From assembly GCA_035286125.1 (NCBI GenBank), contig JAYKIS010000013.1, positions 1 through 64,000 of the forward strand: a stretch of DNA of 64,000 nt, read 5' to 3'. A program made the position numbers and the translations under genes. The notes beneath the pieces are model-generated. The model saw only the letters and a program-made list of their open reading frames with translations, did no database searches and was not told the DNA's origin. Positions 57,167 to 64,000 of the stretch are shown here, piece after piece. Within the stretch, counting starts at the first letter, position 1; each line of letters begins with the position of its first letter. This stretch comes from VGJW01 sp035286125. GTDB lineage: Bacteria; Cyanobacteriota; Sericytochromatia; S15B-MN24; VGJW01.

Positions 57167-58693
57167 TCAGTAGGCCTTGTGGGCCACGACCTCGTAGAGG
57201 GTCCTGAGCATGATCTTCATGTCGAACAGCCATGACCAGTTCTCGACGTAGTAGATATCGTAGCGCGTCCGCTCCTCGATCGAGCCTTCCTCGCCCCGCA
57301 GGCCGTTGATCTGCGCCCAGCCCGTCAGGCCCGAGCGAACGAGGTGCCGGTCCATGTACTTGGGGATTTCCTGCCGGAACCGGTCCACGAAGTAGGGGCG
57401 CTCGGGCCTCGGTCCGACCAGGCTCATATCGCCCTTGAAGACATTCCACAACTGGGGCAGCTCGTCCAGGCTGAAGCGCCGCAGGACCCGACCCACGGGC
57501 GTCACGCGGTTGTCCTCGGGGCGCGCCCAGACCGGTCCCGTGGCGTCTTCCGAGTCCGTGCGCATCGAGCGGAACTTGTAGATGGGGAAAAGCCGGCCGT
57601 CGCGGCCCATGCGCTCCTGGGCGTAGAACACCGGTCCTGGCGTCATCCGGACCAGCAGGGCCAGCAGGGCGAAGACCGGGGCGAGCACCAGCAGCGCCGT
57701 CCCGGACAGCACGACGTCCGTTGTCCGCTTGACGAAGCGATGGTGCCACTTGCGCAGGGGGACGTCCCGGATCTCGAGCGTGGGCACGCCATCGAGTTCG
57801 CCGATGACGAGCTTGGCCGTCACCAGCTCCGTCAGATCCGGCACGATGCGGAAGCGGATGCCGGGAACCACCACCGAACACGTCGCCATCCAGGCGAACA
57901 GGTCCCGGAAACTGGCTCCTGGCAACGCGAAGACCACTTCGTCGATATGGTGGCGGACCACGACCTCCCCGAGGTTGTCCAGGTGCCCCAGCACGTGGCC
58001 CCATCCGGCGAGCTCGCCTTCCGAGCGGTTCCAGGCCGGGAAGGTCCAGCGATCCCCCTCGACGGCGTCCGTCGGGCCGGGCACGAAGCCCACGAGGCGG
58101 TGCCCCAGCTCAGGGTGGCGGTAGAGGCGCGTACCGACGGTCTCGGCCAGGCTATTGCAGCCGACGACGAGGGTGTTGAGAGCCCCCCAGCCGCGCCGCA
58201 TCAGGGCGCGGTAGGCCTTGCGGGCGACCACATGGCCGGTGGCGAGGGCCAGCCACGCCACCGTCGTCCCCATGACGACCCAGATGCGCGAGAAGGAGAA
58301 GTCCCGGTAGAAGAAGCTGGCGGCCAACACCAGCAAGGTACCGAGCGCCAGGGCGACGGTGAGCAGCACGACGTCCTCGAAATGGCCGGCACCGCGGCGA
58401 TCCCGGTACATGCCCGCGAGCGCCATCGCGACCACCCAGACGCCGGCGATGGCCAGCGAGCCCCACGCATAGGGGCCCACGGGTGGCGCAATCGCCACGC
58501 CCATGACGTTCTTCCAGACGAACCGGGCCGCGTAGGCCAGCATCAGGGCCGAGAAGCCCAGCAGCAGGTCCATGGCCAGCACGCCGGGCACGGCCAGCGC
58601 GAAGGTCCGGCGGCGCACGCCGTCCCACCAGGGCCGGACGGCGGGTTCGACGGGCACGGCACCGGTGGCGTGCACCAGCCATTGGTTGGCCAT
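57167..58693 (-). CDS. Polyprenyl glycosylphosphotransferase (WbaP/WcaJ-type initiating enzyme)
   Basis: 508-residue membrane enzyme that starts a polysaccharide by moving a sugar-1-phosphate to undecaprenyl phosphate. N-terminal four helices (AMDLLLGFSALMLAYAARFV onward), a Rossmann-like middle domain with TLVVGCNSLAETV, then the catalytic domain: VKRTTDVVLSGTALLVLAPV, RMTPGPVFYAQERMGRDGRL, FPIYKFRSMRTDSED, RFSLDELPQLWNVFKGDMSL, VGPRPERPYFVDRF and GLTGWAQINGLRG. All bacterial-type hallmarks are present. Start ATG 58693 overlaps the GT4 stop. Confidence 0.94.
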   Translation of the reverse strand: MANQWLVHATGAVPVEPAVRPWWDGVRRRTFALAVPGVLAMDLLLGFSALMLAYAARFVWKNVMGVAIAPPVGPYAWGSLAIAGVWVVAMALAGMYRDRRGAGHFEDVVLLTVALALGTLLVLAASFFYRDFSFSRIWVVMGTTVAWLALATGHVVARKAYRALMRRGWGALNTLVVGCNSLAETVGTRLYRHPELGHRLVGFVPGPTDAVEGDRWTFPAWNRSEGELAGWGHVLGHLDNLGEVVVRHHIDEVVFALPGASFRDLFAWMATCSVVVPGIRFRIVPDLTELVTAKLVIGELDGVPTLEIRDVPLRKWHHRFVKRTTDVVLSGTALLVLAPVFALLALLVRMTPGPVFYAQERMGRDGRLFPIYKFRSMRTDSEDATGPVWARPEDNRVTPVGRVLRRFSLDELPQLWNVFKGDMSLVGPRPERPYFVDRFRQEIPKYMDRHLVRSGLTGWAQINGLRGEEGSIEERTRYDIYYVENWSWLFDMKIMLRTLYEVVAHKAY

Positions 58694-59838
58694 CAGGCAC
58701 CCCCCGCCAGCGCAGCCACCCCGCGTGCCGCCTCGGCCTGCGTGGGGACGCCTTGTTCGCGATGCGCGGCCAGCAGGGAATCGAGCACTGCTGCGATCCG
58801 CTGCTTGAAGCGGTCGGGGGCGAAGCCGGCCGCATGAGCCACCATGGCCTGCGGCTGCCAGGCGATACGCCGGGCCTCGCCGATGGCCGCGACCAGGGCA
58901 GGGACCTCGGCCTCCGGGAAGAAGCAGCCCGTCACGCCCGGCCGCACCGAGTCAAGGGCACCGCCGAGACCCAGGGCGATGACCGGCCGGCCCGAGGCCA
59001 TGGCCTCGACGGGCACGATGCCGAAGTCCTCGAGGCCCGGGAACAGCAAGGCGTCCGCCCGAGCCAGCTCGTGCGCGACCCGTTCGTCGTCAAGCGCCCC
59101 CAGGAAGGTCACGCCGGGACCTGCCATCGCTTCCAGGCGGCGACGCTCGGGGCCGTCCCCGATGACACGCAGGGGCACGCCCAACTGGCTGCACGCCGCG
59201 ACGGCGAGGTCCACGCGCTTGTAGGGCACCAGACGCGAGACAACCAGCATGTGACGACCAATCTCATCGGCTGGGGCCGGTCGGAACCGTGAAACGTCTA
59301 CCGGCGGCGGCACCACGGCGGCATCGGCTCCGTACCAGCGGCGGATGCGGCTGCGCACCTCACCCGAATTGGCAATCCAGTGATCGACGCGGCGGGCGGC
59401 CAGGACATCCCATTGGCGAAGCCGGTGCAACTGCCACGCCGCGAATGGGCGCATCACGGCCGGAAGGCTCTCGAGGTACTCGGGGGCCATGTCCCAGAGG
59501 TAGCGGGTGGGCGTGTGGCAGTAGGCGACGTGCAGGGCGTCGGGGCGCACCAGCACGCCCTTGGCGCAGGCATGGGTGCTTGTCAGGACCAGGTCGTAGG
59601 CGCGCAGATCGAACTGTTCGAAGGCCAGCGGCATCAGGGGCAGGGTTGCCTGATGCGGCAGGGGCAGGCGCTGGAGGAACGAGGTGCGCACGTCCGTGAG
59701 GCCGAGGCGGGAACCCAGGTTGCCGCGGTGCATGGCGACGTGCACGGGTGCTCCCGGGAACATGCAGGCCAAGGCCTCGACCACGCGCTCGGAACCGGCG
59801 AGGTTCGTGAGCCATTCGTGGACGAGGGCGACCTTCAC
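58693..59838 (-). CDS. Glycosyltransferase family 4
   Basis: 381-residue GT-B enzyme. N-terminal KVALVHEWLTNLAGSERVVE, HVAYCHTPTRYLWDMAPEYL, ANSGEVRSRIRRWYGADAAV and VPPPVDVSRF are typical of the family. The C-terminal half has VVSRLVPYKRVDLAVAAC, VIGDGPERRRLEAMAGPGVT and the E-x7-E motif LEDFGIVPVEAMASGRPVIA. Predicted retaining transferase of the EPS operon. GTG 59838 overlaps the upstream gene stop by 4 bases (GTGA). Specific sugar unknown. Confidence 0.9.
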   Translation of the reverse strand: MKVALVHEWLTNLAGSERVVEALACMFPGAPVHVAMHRGNLGSRLGLTDVRTSFLQRLPLPHQATLPLMPLAFEQFDLRAYDLVLTSTHACAKGVLVRPDALHVAYCHTPTRYLWDMAPEYLESLPAVMRPFAAWQLHRLRQWDVLAARRVDHWIANSGEVRSRIRRWYGADAAVVPPPVDVSRFRPAPADEIGRHMLVVSRLVPYKRVDLAVAACSQLGVPLRVIGDGPERRRLEAMAGPGVTFLGALDDERVAHELARADALLFPGLEDFGIVPVEAMASGRPVIALGLGGALDSVRPGVTGCFFPEAEVPALVAAIGEARRIAWQPQAMVAHAAGFAPDRFKQRIAAVLDSLLAAHREQGVPTQAEAARGVAALAGGA

Positions 59839-60962
59839 GACGGGGTTCTTCCGGAGGGACTTTCCGGGTGGGTGGGCACCCGTGGGTAGGTTTCGGCGGT
59901 CAGGCGGGCCGTCTGCTCCCAGGTGAAGCGGTTGGCCCGCTCGCGGCCCAGACCGGCGAGTCGCTGGCGCAAGTCGGCGTCCGCAAGGACCGCGCGGAGC
60001 GCTCCCTGCCATGCTACCACGTCGTTCCATCGGGCTTCGAGGCAAGCCCCGGCAAGCGTTTCAGCCGTTGCCGAGCCGGTATCGGCAATGACGGGGATGC
60101 CGGCCGCCATCGCCTCGAGCGGAGGCAGGCCGAAGCCTTCTATCCGGCTGGGAAAGACGAAGGCCATCGCTCCGTGGTACAGGGTCCGGACATCAGCCTC
60201 GTCCGGCAGTCCCGGGATGTTGTGCAGGAGATGGCCGACGCCCAGCGCCGCGGCGACGGGACGGATGTCGTGGCGCGGGTCGGGGCGCCCTAACTGGACG
60301 AGCGGCGGGACATCCGCGCCCTCGCGCAGCAGGACGGCCATCGCCTCGAGTACCGTTCCCAGGCCCTTGTGCGGCTTCCATTGCCCGACGTGGAGCATGT
60401 AGCGGTCGGGCAGCCCGAGGCTGGCCCGGAACCGGGCTGCCCGGTCCTCGGGGATCGGCTCCCCGAAGCGGGGATCCACGCCCAGCGGGGTCACGATGAT
60501 GCGTTCGGCAGGCACGCCGCGGGCGATCAGGTCATCGCGTGTGAAGGCCGAGACCGTCAGGATCCTCCGGGCCCGGGCCGGGACCAGCCACGTGCCCATC
60601 GCGCGGATATAGGCCGTGCCCAGCTTGCCCAGGACCGGAACATGGAGCGGGATCAGGTCGTGGATGGTCGCGACGAGCGGCACGGGGCAGGCCAGCGGCA
60701 CCGTCAGGTGCGGGGCGTGGAAGACGTCGGGGGGATGCGTGCGAATGGCCTGCCAGAGGGCGCCCTGCTCCCGAAGGGAGTGCAGGGGGGCGTCCAGGAT
60801 CACGCCCGGGCGATCGAGTTCTGCCAGGATCGGGGCTGGTCCGAAGGGCACGAGCGTGAGGTCGTGCGCCGGCAATCGGGTCCACAGCTCCCGGATGTAC
60901 CGGCCGATGCCGGTGTGGTGCCACATCCGGACATCGAGGCCGACCCGGAGCGGCCGTGTCAC
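59835..60962 (-). CDS. Glycosyltransferase family 4
   Basis: 375-residue GT-B enzyme of the same operon. N-terminal LRVGLDVRMWHHTGIGRYIR holds the Gly-rich acceptor loop. Then PDVFHAPHLTVPLACPVPLV, ATIHDLIPLHVP, TVSAFTRDDLIARGVPAERI, YMLHVGQWKPHKGLGTVLEA and the E-x7-E motif RIEGFGLPPLEAMAAGIPVI follow. Resembles mannosyl- or glucosyltransferases in exopolysaccharide clusters. GTG 60962 overlaps the UXS stop by 4 bases; a longer frame to 60992 overlaps more. Confidence 0.9.
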   Translation of the reverse strand: MTRPLRVGLDVRMWHHTGIGRYIRELWTRLPAHDLTLVPFGPAPILAELDRPGVILDAPLHSLREQGALWQAIRTHPPDVFHAPHLTVPLACPVPLVATIHDLIPLHVPVLGKLGTAYIRAMGTWLVPARARRILTVSAFTRDDLIARGVPAERIIVTPLGVDPRFGEPIPEDRAARFRASLGLPDRYMLHVGQWKPHKGLGTVLEAMAVLLREGADVPPLVQLGRPDPRHDIRPVAAALGVGHLLHNIPGLPDEADVRTLYHGAMAFVFPSRIEGFGLPPLEAMAAGIPVIADTGSATAETLAGACLEARWNDVVAWQGALRAVLADADLRQRLAGLGRERANRFTWEQTARLTAETYPRVPTHPESPSGRTPS

Positions 60963-61903
60963 GTCGGCCTGCCCGATGCCAGGCGGAACCATTCGGCCGT
61001 CCGTGCAAGGCCCTCGGCCAACGGCACGACGGGCTGCCAGCCCACCAGGGTCCGGGCCCGGTCGATATCCGGCTTGCGCTGCCGGGGATCATCAGGAGGC
61101 AGGGGGTGCCATGCCCGCGCAGCCGGGCTCCCCAGCAAGGCGTCGATGGCGTCCGCCAGCTCGCGGATGGTGAACTCGCCCGGGTTGCCCAGGTTGGCCG
61201 GAAGGGCATCGCCCCCGTCCATCCAGGCCAGCAGGCCGGCTACCAGGTCCGAGACGTACTGGAACGAGCGTGTCTGCTCACCCGTGCCGTAAATCGTCAG
61301 CGGCATGCCGGCCAGGGCCTGGCAGAGGAAGTTGGAGACGACCCGGCCGTCATCGGCCCTCATCCGCGGACCGTAGGTGTTGAAGATCCGCACGATGCGC
61401 GTGTCGACAGCGTGGGTCCGGTGATAGGCCATCGTGAGCGCCTCGGCATAGCGCTTCGCCTCGTCGTAGCAGCTGCGCCAGCCGATCGGGTTCACGTGCC
61501 CCCAGTAGCTCTCGGGTTGTGGATGGACCTGGGGGTCGCCGTAGACTTCCGAGGTCGAGGCCACCAGGAACCGGGCCTGCCAGTGTCTTGCGGCCTCGAG
61601 CAGATGCCGGGTGCCCTCTGCGCCGACGCGCAGCGTCTCGACGGGCAGACGGCCGTAGTCCGGCGGCGAAGCCGGCGAGGCGAGGTGCCACACCGTCCCG
61701 CACGGTTCGAGCGACGGCAGGCCGTCGCTGATGTCCGCCTCGATCAGCGTGCAGCGGCCCGTGGCCATCGCCGGGCCAAGGTTCTCCCGGCGGCCCGTGC
61801 AGAGGTTGTCGAGGACCACGACCGTCTCGCCGGCTGCCAGCAGGGCATCGACGAGGTGCGACCCCACGAAGCCCGCACCACCCGCCACCAGGGCACGTGC
61901 CAC
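60959..61903 (-). CDS. UDP-glucuronate decarboxylase (UDP-xylose synthase)-like
   Basis: 314-residue extended SDR. NAD loop ALVAGGAGFVGSHLVDALLA, WHLASPASPPDYGRLPVETL, and the family's hallmark block ASTSEVYGDPQVHPQPESYW, GHVNPIGWRSCYDEAKRYAE, with YxxxK, then RIVRIFNTYGPRM and VVSNFLCQALAGMPLTIYG. These match UXS enzymes, which turn UDP-glucuronate into UDP-xylose. Directly follows ugd, the enzyme that makes UDP-glucuronate, so the pair would deliver UDP-xylose. GTG start 61903. Confidence 0.92.
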   Translation of the reverse strand: MARALVAGGAGFVGSHLVDALLAAGETVVVLDNLCTGRRENLGPAMATGRCTLIEADISDGLPSLEPCGTVWHLASPASPPDYGRLPVETLRVGAEGTRHLLEAARHWQARFLVASTSEVYGDPQVHPQPESYWGHVNPIGWRSCYDEAKRYAEALTMAYHRTHAVDTRIVRIFNTYGPRMRADDGRVVSNFLCQALAGMPLTIYGTGEQTRSFQYVSDLVAGLLAWMDGGDALPANLGNPGEFTIRELADAIDALLGSPAARAWHPLPPDDPRQRKPDIDRARTLVGWQPVVPLAEGLARTAEWFRLASGRPT

Positions 61904-61904
61904 C

Positions 61905-63308
61905 TCAGCCGCGCCCCACGCCGACCAGGGTCAGGCCGGCTTCCTCGGTGCGCTGACGTTCGAGCACGTTGCGTCCGTCGACCAGCAGGCGCCCGCGCAT
62001 CCGCGAGGCGACGGCGGCCAGGTCGAGCTTGCGGTAGGGCGCCCATTCCGTGACCAGGACAAGGGCATCACAGCCCACGGCGAGGTCCAGGGGATCGTCG
62101 GCAAAGACCAGGTCCAGGTCGGTCCACTCCTGGAGGGCCCGGGGCATGGCGACAGGATCATGCACCCGGACGCGGGCACCGGCCTTGAGCAGTTGCATCG
62201 CGATGGCGCGGCTCGGGGCATCGCGAAGGTCGTCGGTGTCCGGCTTGAAGGCCAGGCCCAGCAGGCCGATGGTCCGGCCCTTGAGGATCTTGAGGTGCTC
62301 CTGAAGCTTCACCAGCACGACATGGCGCTGGTGCTCGTTGACCTCGACCGTGGCCTCGAGCATGCGCGTGGGCACGCCGTACTCGCGGGCCGTGGCCTGC
62401 AGGGCCATGACGTCCTTGCGAAAGCACGAGCCCCCCCAGCCGATGCCGGCCTGCAGGAAGCGCGGGCCGATGCGCGTATCGAGGCCGATGCCGCGGGCGA
62501 CCTCGGTGATGTCGGCCCCGACCTTTTCGGCCAGCGAGGCCATCTCGTTGATGAAGCTGATCTTGGTCGCGAGGAAGGCATTGGCGGCATACTTGACCAG
62601 CTCGGCCGATGCGAGGTCGGTCTCCACCAAGGGAACCGGATGCCCGTGCCGGGCGAGGCCTAGTCCGGGCGGGACCGGAAAGTCCTGATCGAGGATGGCC
62701 CGGTAAAGCTGGCGCAGGATCGCGAAGGCCCTGTCGTCACCCGCCCCGACGACGATGCGGTCCGGATGCAGGGTGTCGCCGATGGCGGACCCTTCCCGCA
62801 GGAACTCGGGGTTGGACGCGACAAGGAACCGATGCCTCGCCACGTCGCCTTTCCCCTGGCCATGCCCGGCCGGAACGGCACGGGCCTTGAGGCCTTCCTC
62901 CACGAGCATCCCGACCCAGTTGCCCGAGCCAATGGGCACGGTGCTCTTGTTGACGACAAGGATGCCGGCGTCGGGGTCCAGGTACTGGCCGATGCCGCGC
63001 GCGACGGTCTCGAGCGCCGTCAGGTCGGGGTCGCCCGAGGGCAAGGGGGGTGTGCCCACGGCGATGAAGACGACATCGGGAGCCGTCGGCGCCGCCTCCA
63101 GGCTGGCCACCACGCGCAGGTGCCCGGCGGCCATGGTCTCGGCGAGCAACTCGGGCAGGCCCGGCTCGTGGATGGGGCATTGTCCGGCCTCGAGCAGCAC
63201 GCGCTTGGCTGCATCGTTCTCGACCAGCGTGACGTCGTGGTCCAGCCAGGCAAGGCAGGCGCCCGTCACCAGGCCGACGTAGCCGGCACCGACGACCGTT
63301 ACCTTCAC
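61905..63308 (-). CDS. ugd: UDP-glucose 6-dehydrogenase
   Basis: 467-residue enzyme oxidising UDP-glucose to UDP-glucuronate with two NAD. N-terminal VTVVGAGYVGLVTGACLAWL, VNKSTVPIGSGNWVGMLVEE, SNPEFLREGSAIGDTLHPDR, the substrate-loop Lys/Asn block ELVKYAANAFLATKISFINE, catalytic Cys in GIGWGGSCFRKDVMALQ, and IGLLGLAFKPDTDDLRDAPS. GTG 63308 overlaps the rmlB stop by 4 bases. An insert with Gly/Lys (RAVPAGHGQGKGDVARHRF) is longer than usual, a minor oddity. Confidence 0.96.
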   Translation of the reverse strand: MKVTVVGAGYVGLVTGACLAWLDHDVTLVENDAAKRVLLEAGQCPIHEPGLPELLAETMAAGHLRVVASLEAAPTAPDVVFIAVGTPPLPSGDPDLTALETVARGIGQYLDPDAGILVVNKSTVPIGSGNWVGMLVEEGLKARAVPAGHGQGKGDVARHRFLVASNPEFLREGSAIGDTLHPDRIVVGAGDDRAFAILRQLYRAILDQDFPVPPGLGLARHGHPVPLVETDLASAELVKYAANAFLATKISFINEMASLAEKVGADITEVARGIGLDTRIGPRFLQAGIGWGGSCFRKDVMALQATAREYGVPTRMLEATVEVNEHQRHVVLVKLQEHLKILKGRTIGLLGLAFKPDTDDLRDAPSRAIAMQLLKAGARVRVHDPVAMPRALQEWTDLDLVFADDPLDLAVGCDALVLVTEWAPYRKLDLAAVASRMRGRLLVDGRNVLERQRTEEAGLTLVGVGRG

Positions 63309-64000
63309 CGCTGGCCCTCGGCCACCCCTGCCGTCACGGTCCGATTGGCCTCTGCTCGCGCGGTGTCGAGGCCCCGCTCATGCAGCGGGCGCCACCAGGC
63401 CTCGTTGGCCAGGTACCACGCGACGGTCGCCTCCATGCCTTCCTCGAAACCAACTGAGGGCTCCCAGCCCAGCTCGCGGCTGATCCGCGAGGCATCGATG
63501 GCGTAGCGCCGGTCGTGGCCGGGCCGGTCCTGCACGTGGCGGATGGCCGAGGCATCTCGCCCCAAGCGCTCGATGAGCCAATGGGTGATGAACAGGTTCG
63601 TGCGCTCGGCATTGCCACCCACGCAGTAGACCTCGCCCGGCGCGCCCTTGCGCAGCACCGTGTCGAGGGCCCGGCAGTGGTCCACGACGTAAAGCCAGTC
63701 ACGGACATTCTGGCCATCGCCGTAGACGGGCACCGTGCCGCCCTGCAGCAGGTTCAGGATGAACAGCGGAATCAGCTTCTCGGGGAACTGGTAGGGACCG
63801 TAGTTGTTCGAGCAGCGGGTGATGACCGTCTCCATGCCGTAGGTATGGTGGAAGGCGCGGGCCAGCAGCTCTCCTCCGGCCTTCGAGGCGGAGTAGGGCG
63901 AGTTGGGCTGGATGGGGGTTTCCTCGGAGAAGAGTCCCGTGGGGCCCAGCGTGCCCATGACCTCGTCCGTGCTGCAGTAGAGGAACCGCGTGACGCCCTG
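63305..64000 (-). CDS. rmlB: dTDP-glucose 4,6-dehydratase, 3' part (5' end beyond window)
   Basis: C-terminal 231 residues of RmlB; the start lies beyond the right edge. The first visible part reads RFLYCSTDEVMGTLGPTGLF, where most relatives have STDEVYG, so Met replaces Tyr. Next are NSPYSASKAGGELLARAFHH with the YxxxK pair, ITRCSNNYGPYQFPEKLIPL, YGDGQNVRDWLYVVDHCRAL and VQDRPGHDRRYAIDASRISR. Makes dTDP-4-keto-6-deoxyglucose, precursor of dTDP-rhamnose. RmlA, C and D are not in the window. Most upstream gene of the operon seen. Confidence 0.93.
   Translation of the reverse strand, partial: QGVTRFLYCSTDEVMGTLGPTGLFSEETPIQPNSPYSASKAGGELLARAFHHTYGMETVITRCSNNYGPYQFPEKLIPLFILNLLQGGTVPVYGDGQNVRDWLYVVDHCRALDTVLRKGAPGEVYCVGGNAERTNLFITHWLIERLGRDASAIRHVQDRPGHDRRYAIDASRISRELGWEPSVGFEEGMEATVAWYLANEAWWRPLHERGLDTARAEANRTVTAGVAEGQR

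Overview
This is a 64 kb piece of a very GC-rich bacterial chromosome (about two-thirds GC or more by eye) with about 57 protein genes. Most genes are tightly packed and many overlap by 1-8 bases. No tRNA, rRNA, CRISPR array, insertion sequence or phage gene was seen, and no gene-free stretch exceeds about 165 bases. The lineage cannot be fixed from the sequence alone. A KhpA-S16-Ffh operon, a YlqD protein, a SpoIID/LytB protein, a peptidase S51 (cyanophycinase-family) protein, a Roadblock protein and several lipoproteins would fit a non-photosynthetic relative of Cyanobacteria (Sericytochromatia-like), but this is a weak guess.

Layout. 0-3.7 kb: the end of a SpoIID/LytB gene, an amidohydrolase, then a leftward ffh-rpsP-khpA operon (protein targeting and ribosome). 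3.7-8.7 kb: an exported protein resembling zinc-dependent phospholipase C with most metal ligands replaced, then a rightward set of two lipoproteins and one unrecognised protein. 8.7-23.3 kb: a surface-polysaccharide cluster. Its leftward arm holds a DUF2142 GT-C-like protein, GT2 enzymes, a flippase-like protein, DUF2304 and a GT4. Its rightward arm holds the ABC exporter pair Wzm/Wzt, a GT4, an O-acyltransferase and two GT2 enzymes. A further GT2 and a sugar-nucleotide epimerase follow leftward. The acyltransferase lies in a sharply AT-rich patch (about 17.96-19.14 kb) that looks recently acquired. 23.4-30 kb: an HExxH protein, NagB, and a very large class III nucleotide cyclase/ATPase/repeat protein translationally coupled to a chemoreceptor.

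30-35 kb: RarA, a Pro/Gln-rich protein, two small unknown proteins, an O-antigen ligase/polymerase fused to TPR repeats and an SDR oxidoreductase. 35-43 kb: a leftward series of accD-accA, secG, an oligopeptide-type ABC importer (binding protein and two permeases, no ATPase), an EF-hand exported protein and the SDR. 43-52 kb: gamma-carbonic-anhydrase-like protein, phospholipase D/cardiolipin synthase, fmt, folK, then ylqD-rimM-trmD-Roadblock, and divergently comEA-comEC. 51-64 kb: a two-domain S51 protein, glpK, and a long leftward polysaccharide operon running from rmlB at the right edge through ugd, UDP-glucuronate decarboxylase, two GT4 enzymes, an initiating sugar-phosphate transferase, a small flippase and galE to glmM.

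How it fits together: NagB, GlmM, GalE, Ugd, Uxs and RmlB supply activated sugars. The polyprenyl glycosylphosphotransferase and many glycosyltransferases would build glycans, and Wzm/Wzt and the Wzy/WaaL-like protein would export, polymerise or ligate them. The gene set often found together as ffh-rpsP-khpA-ylqD-rimM-trmD is present but broken into two blocks about 43 kb apart.
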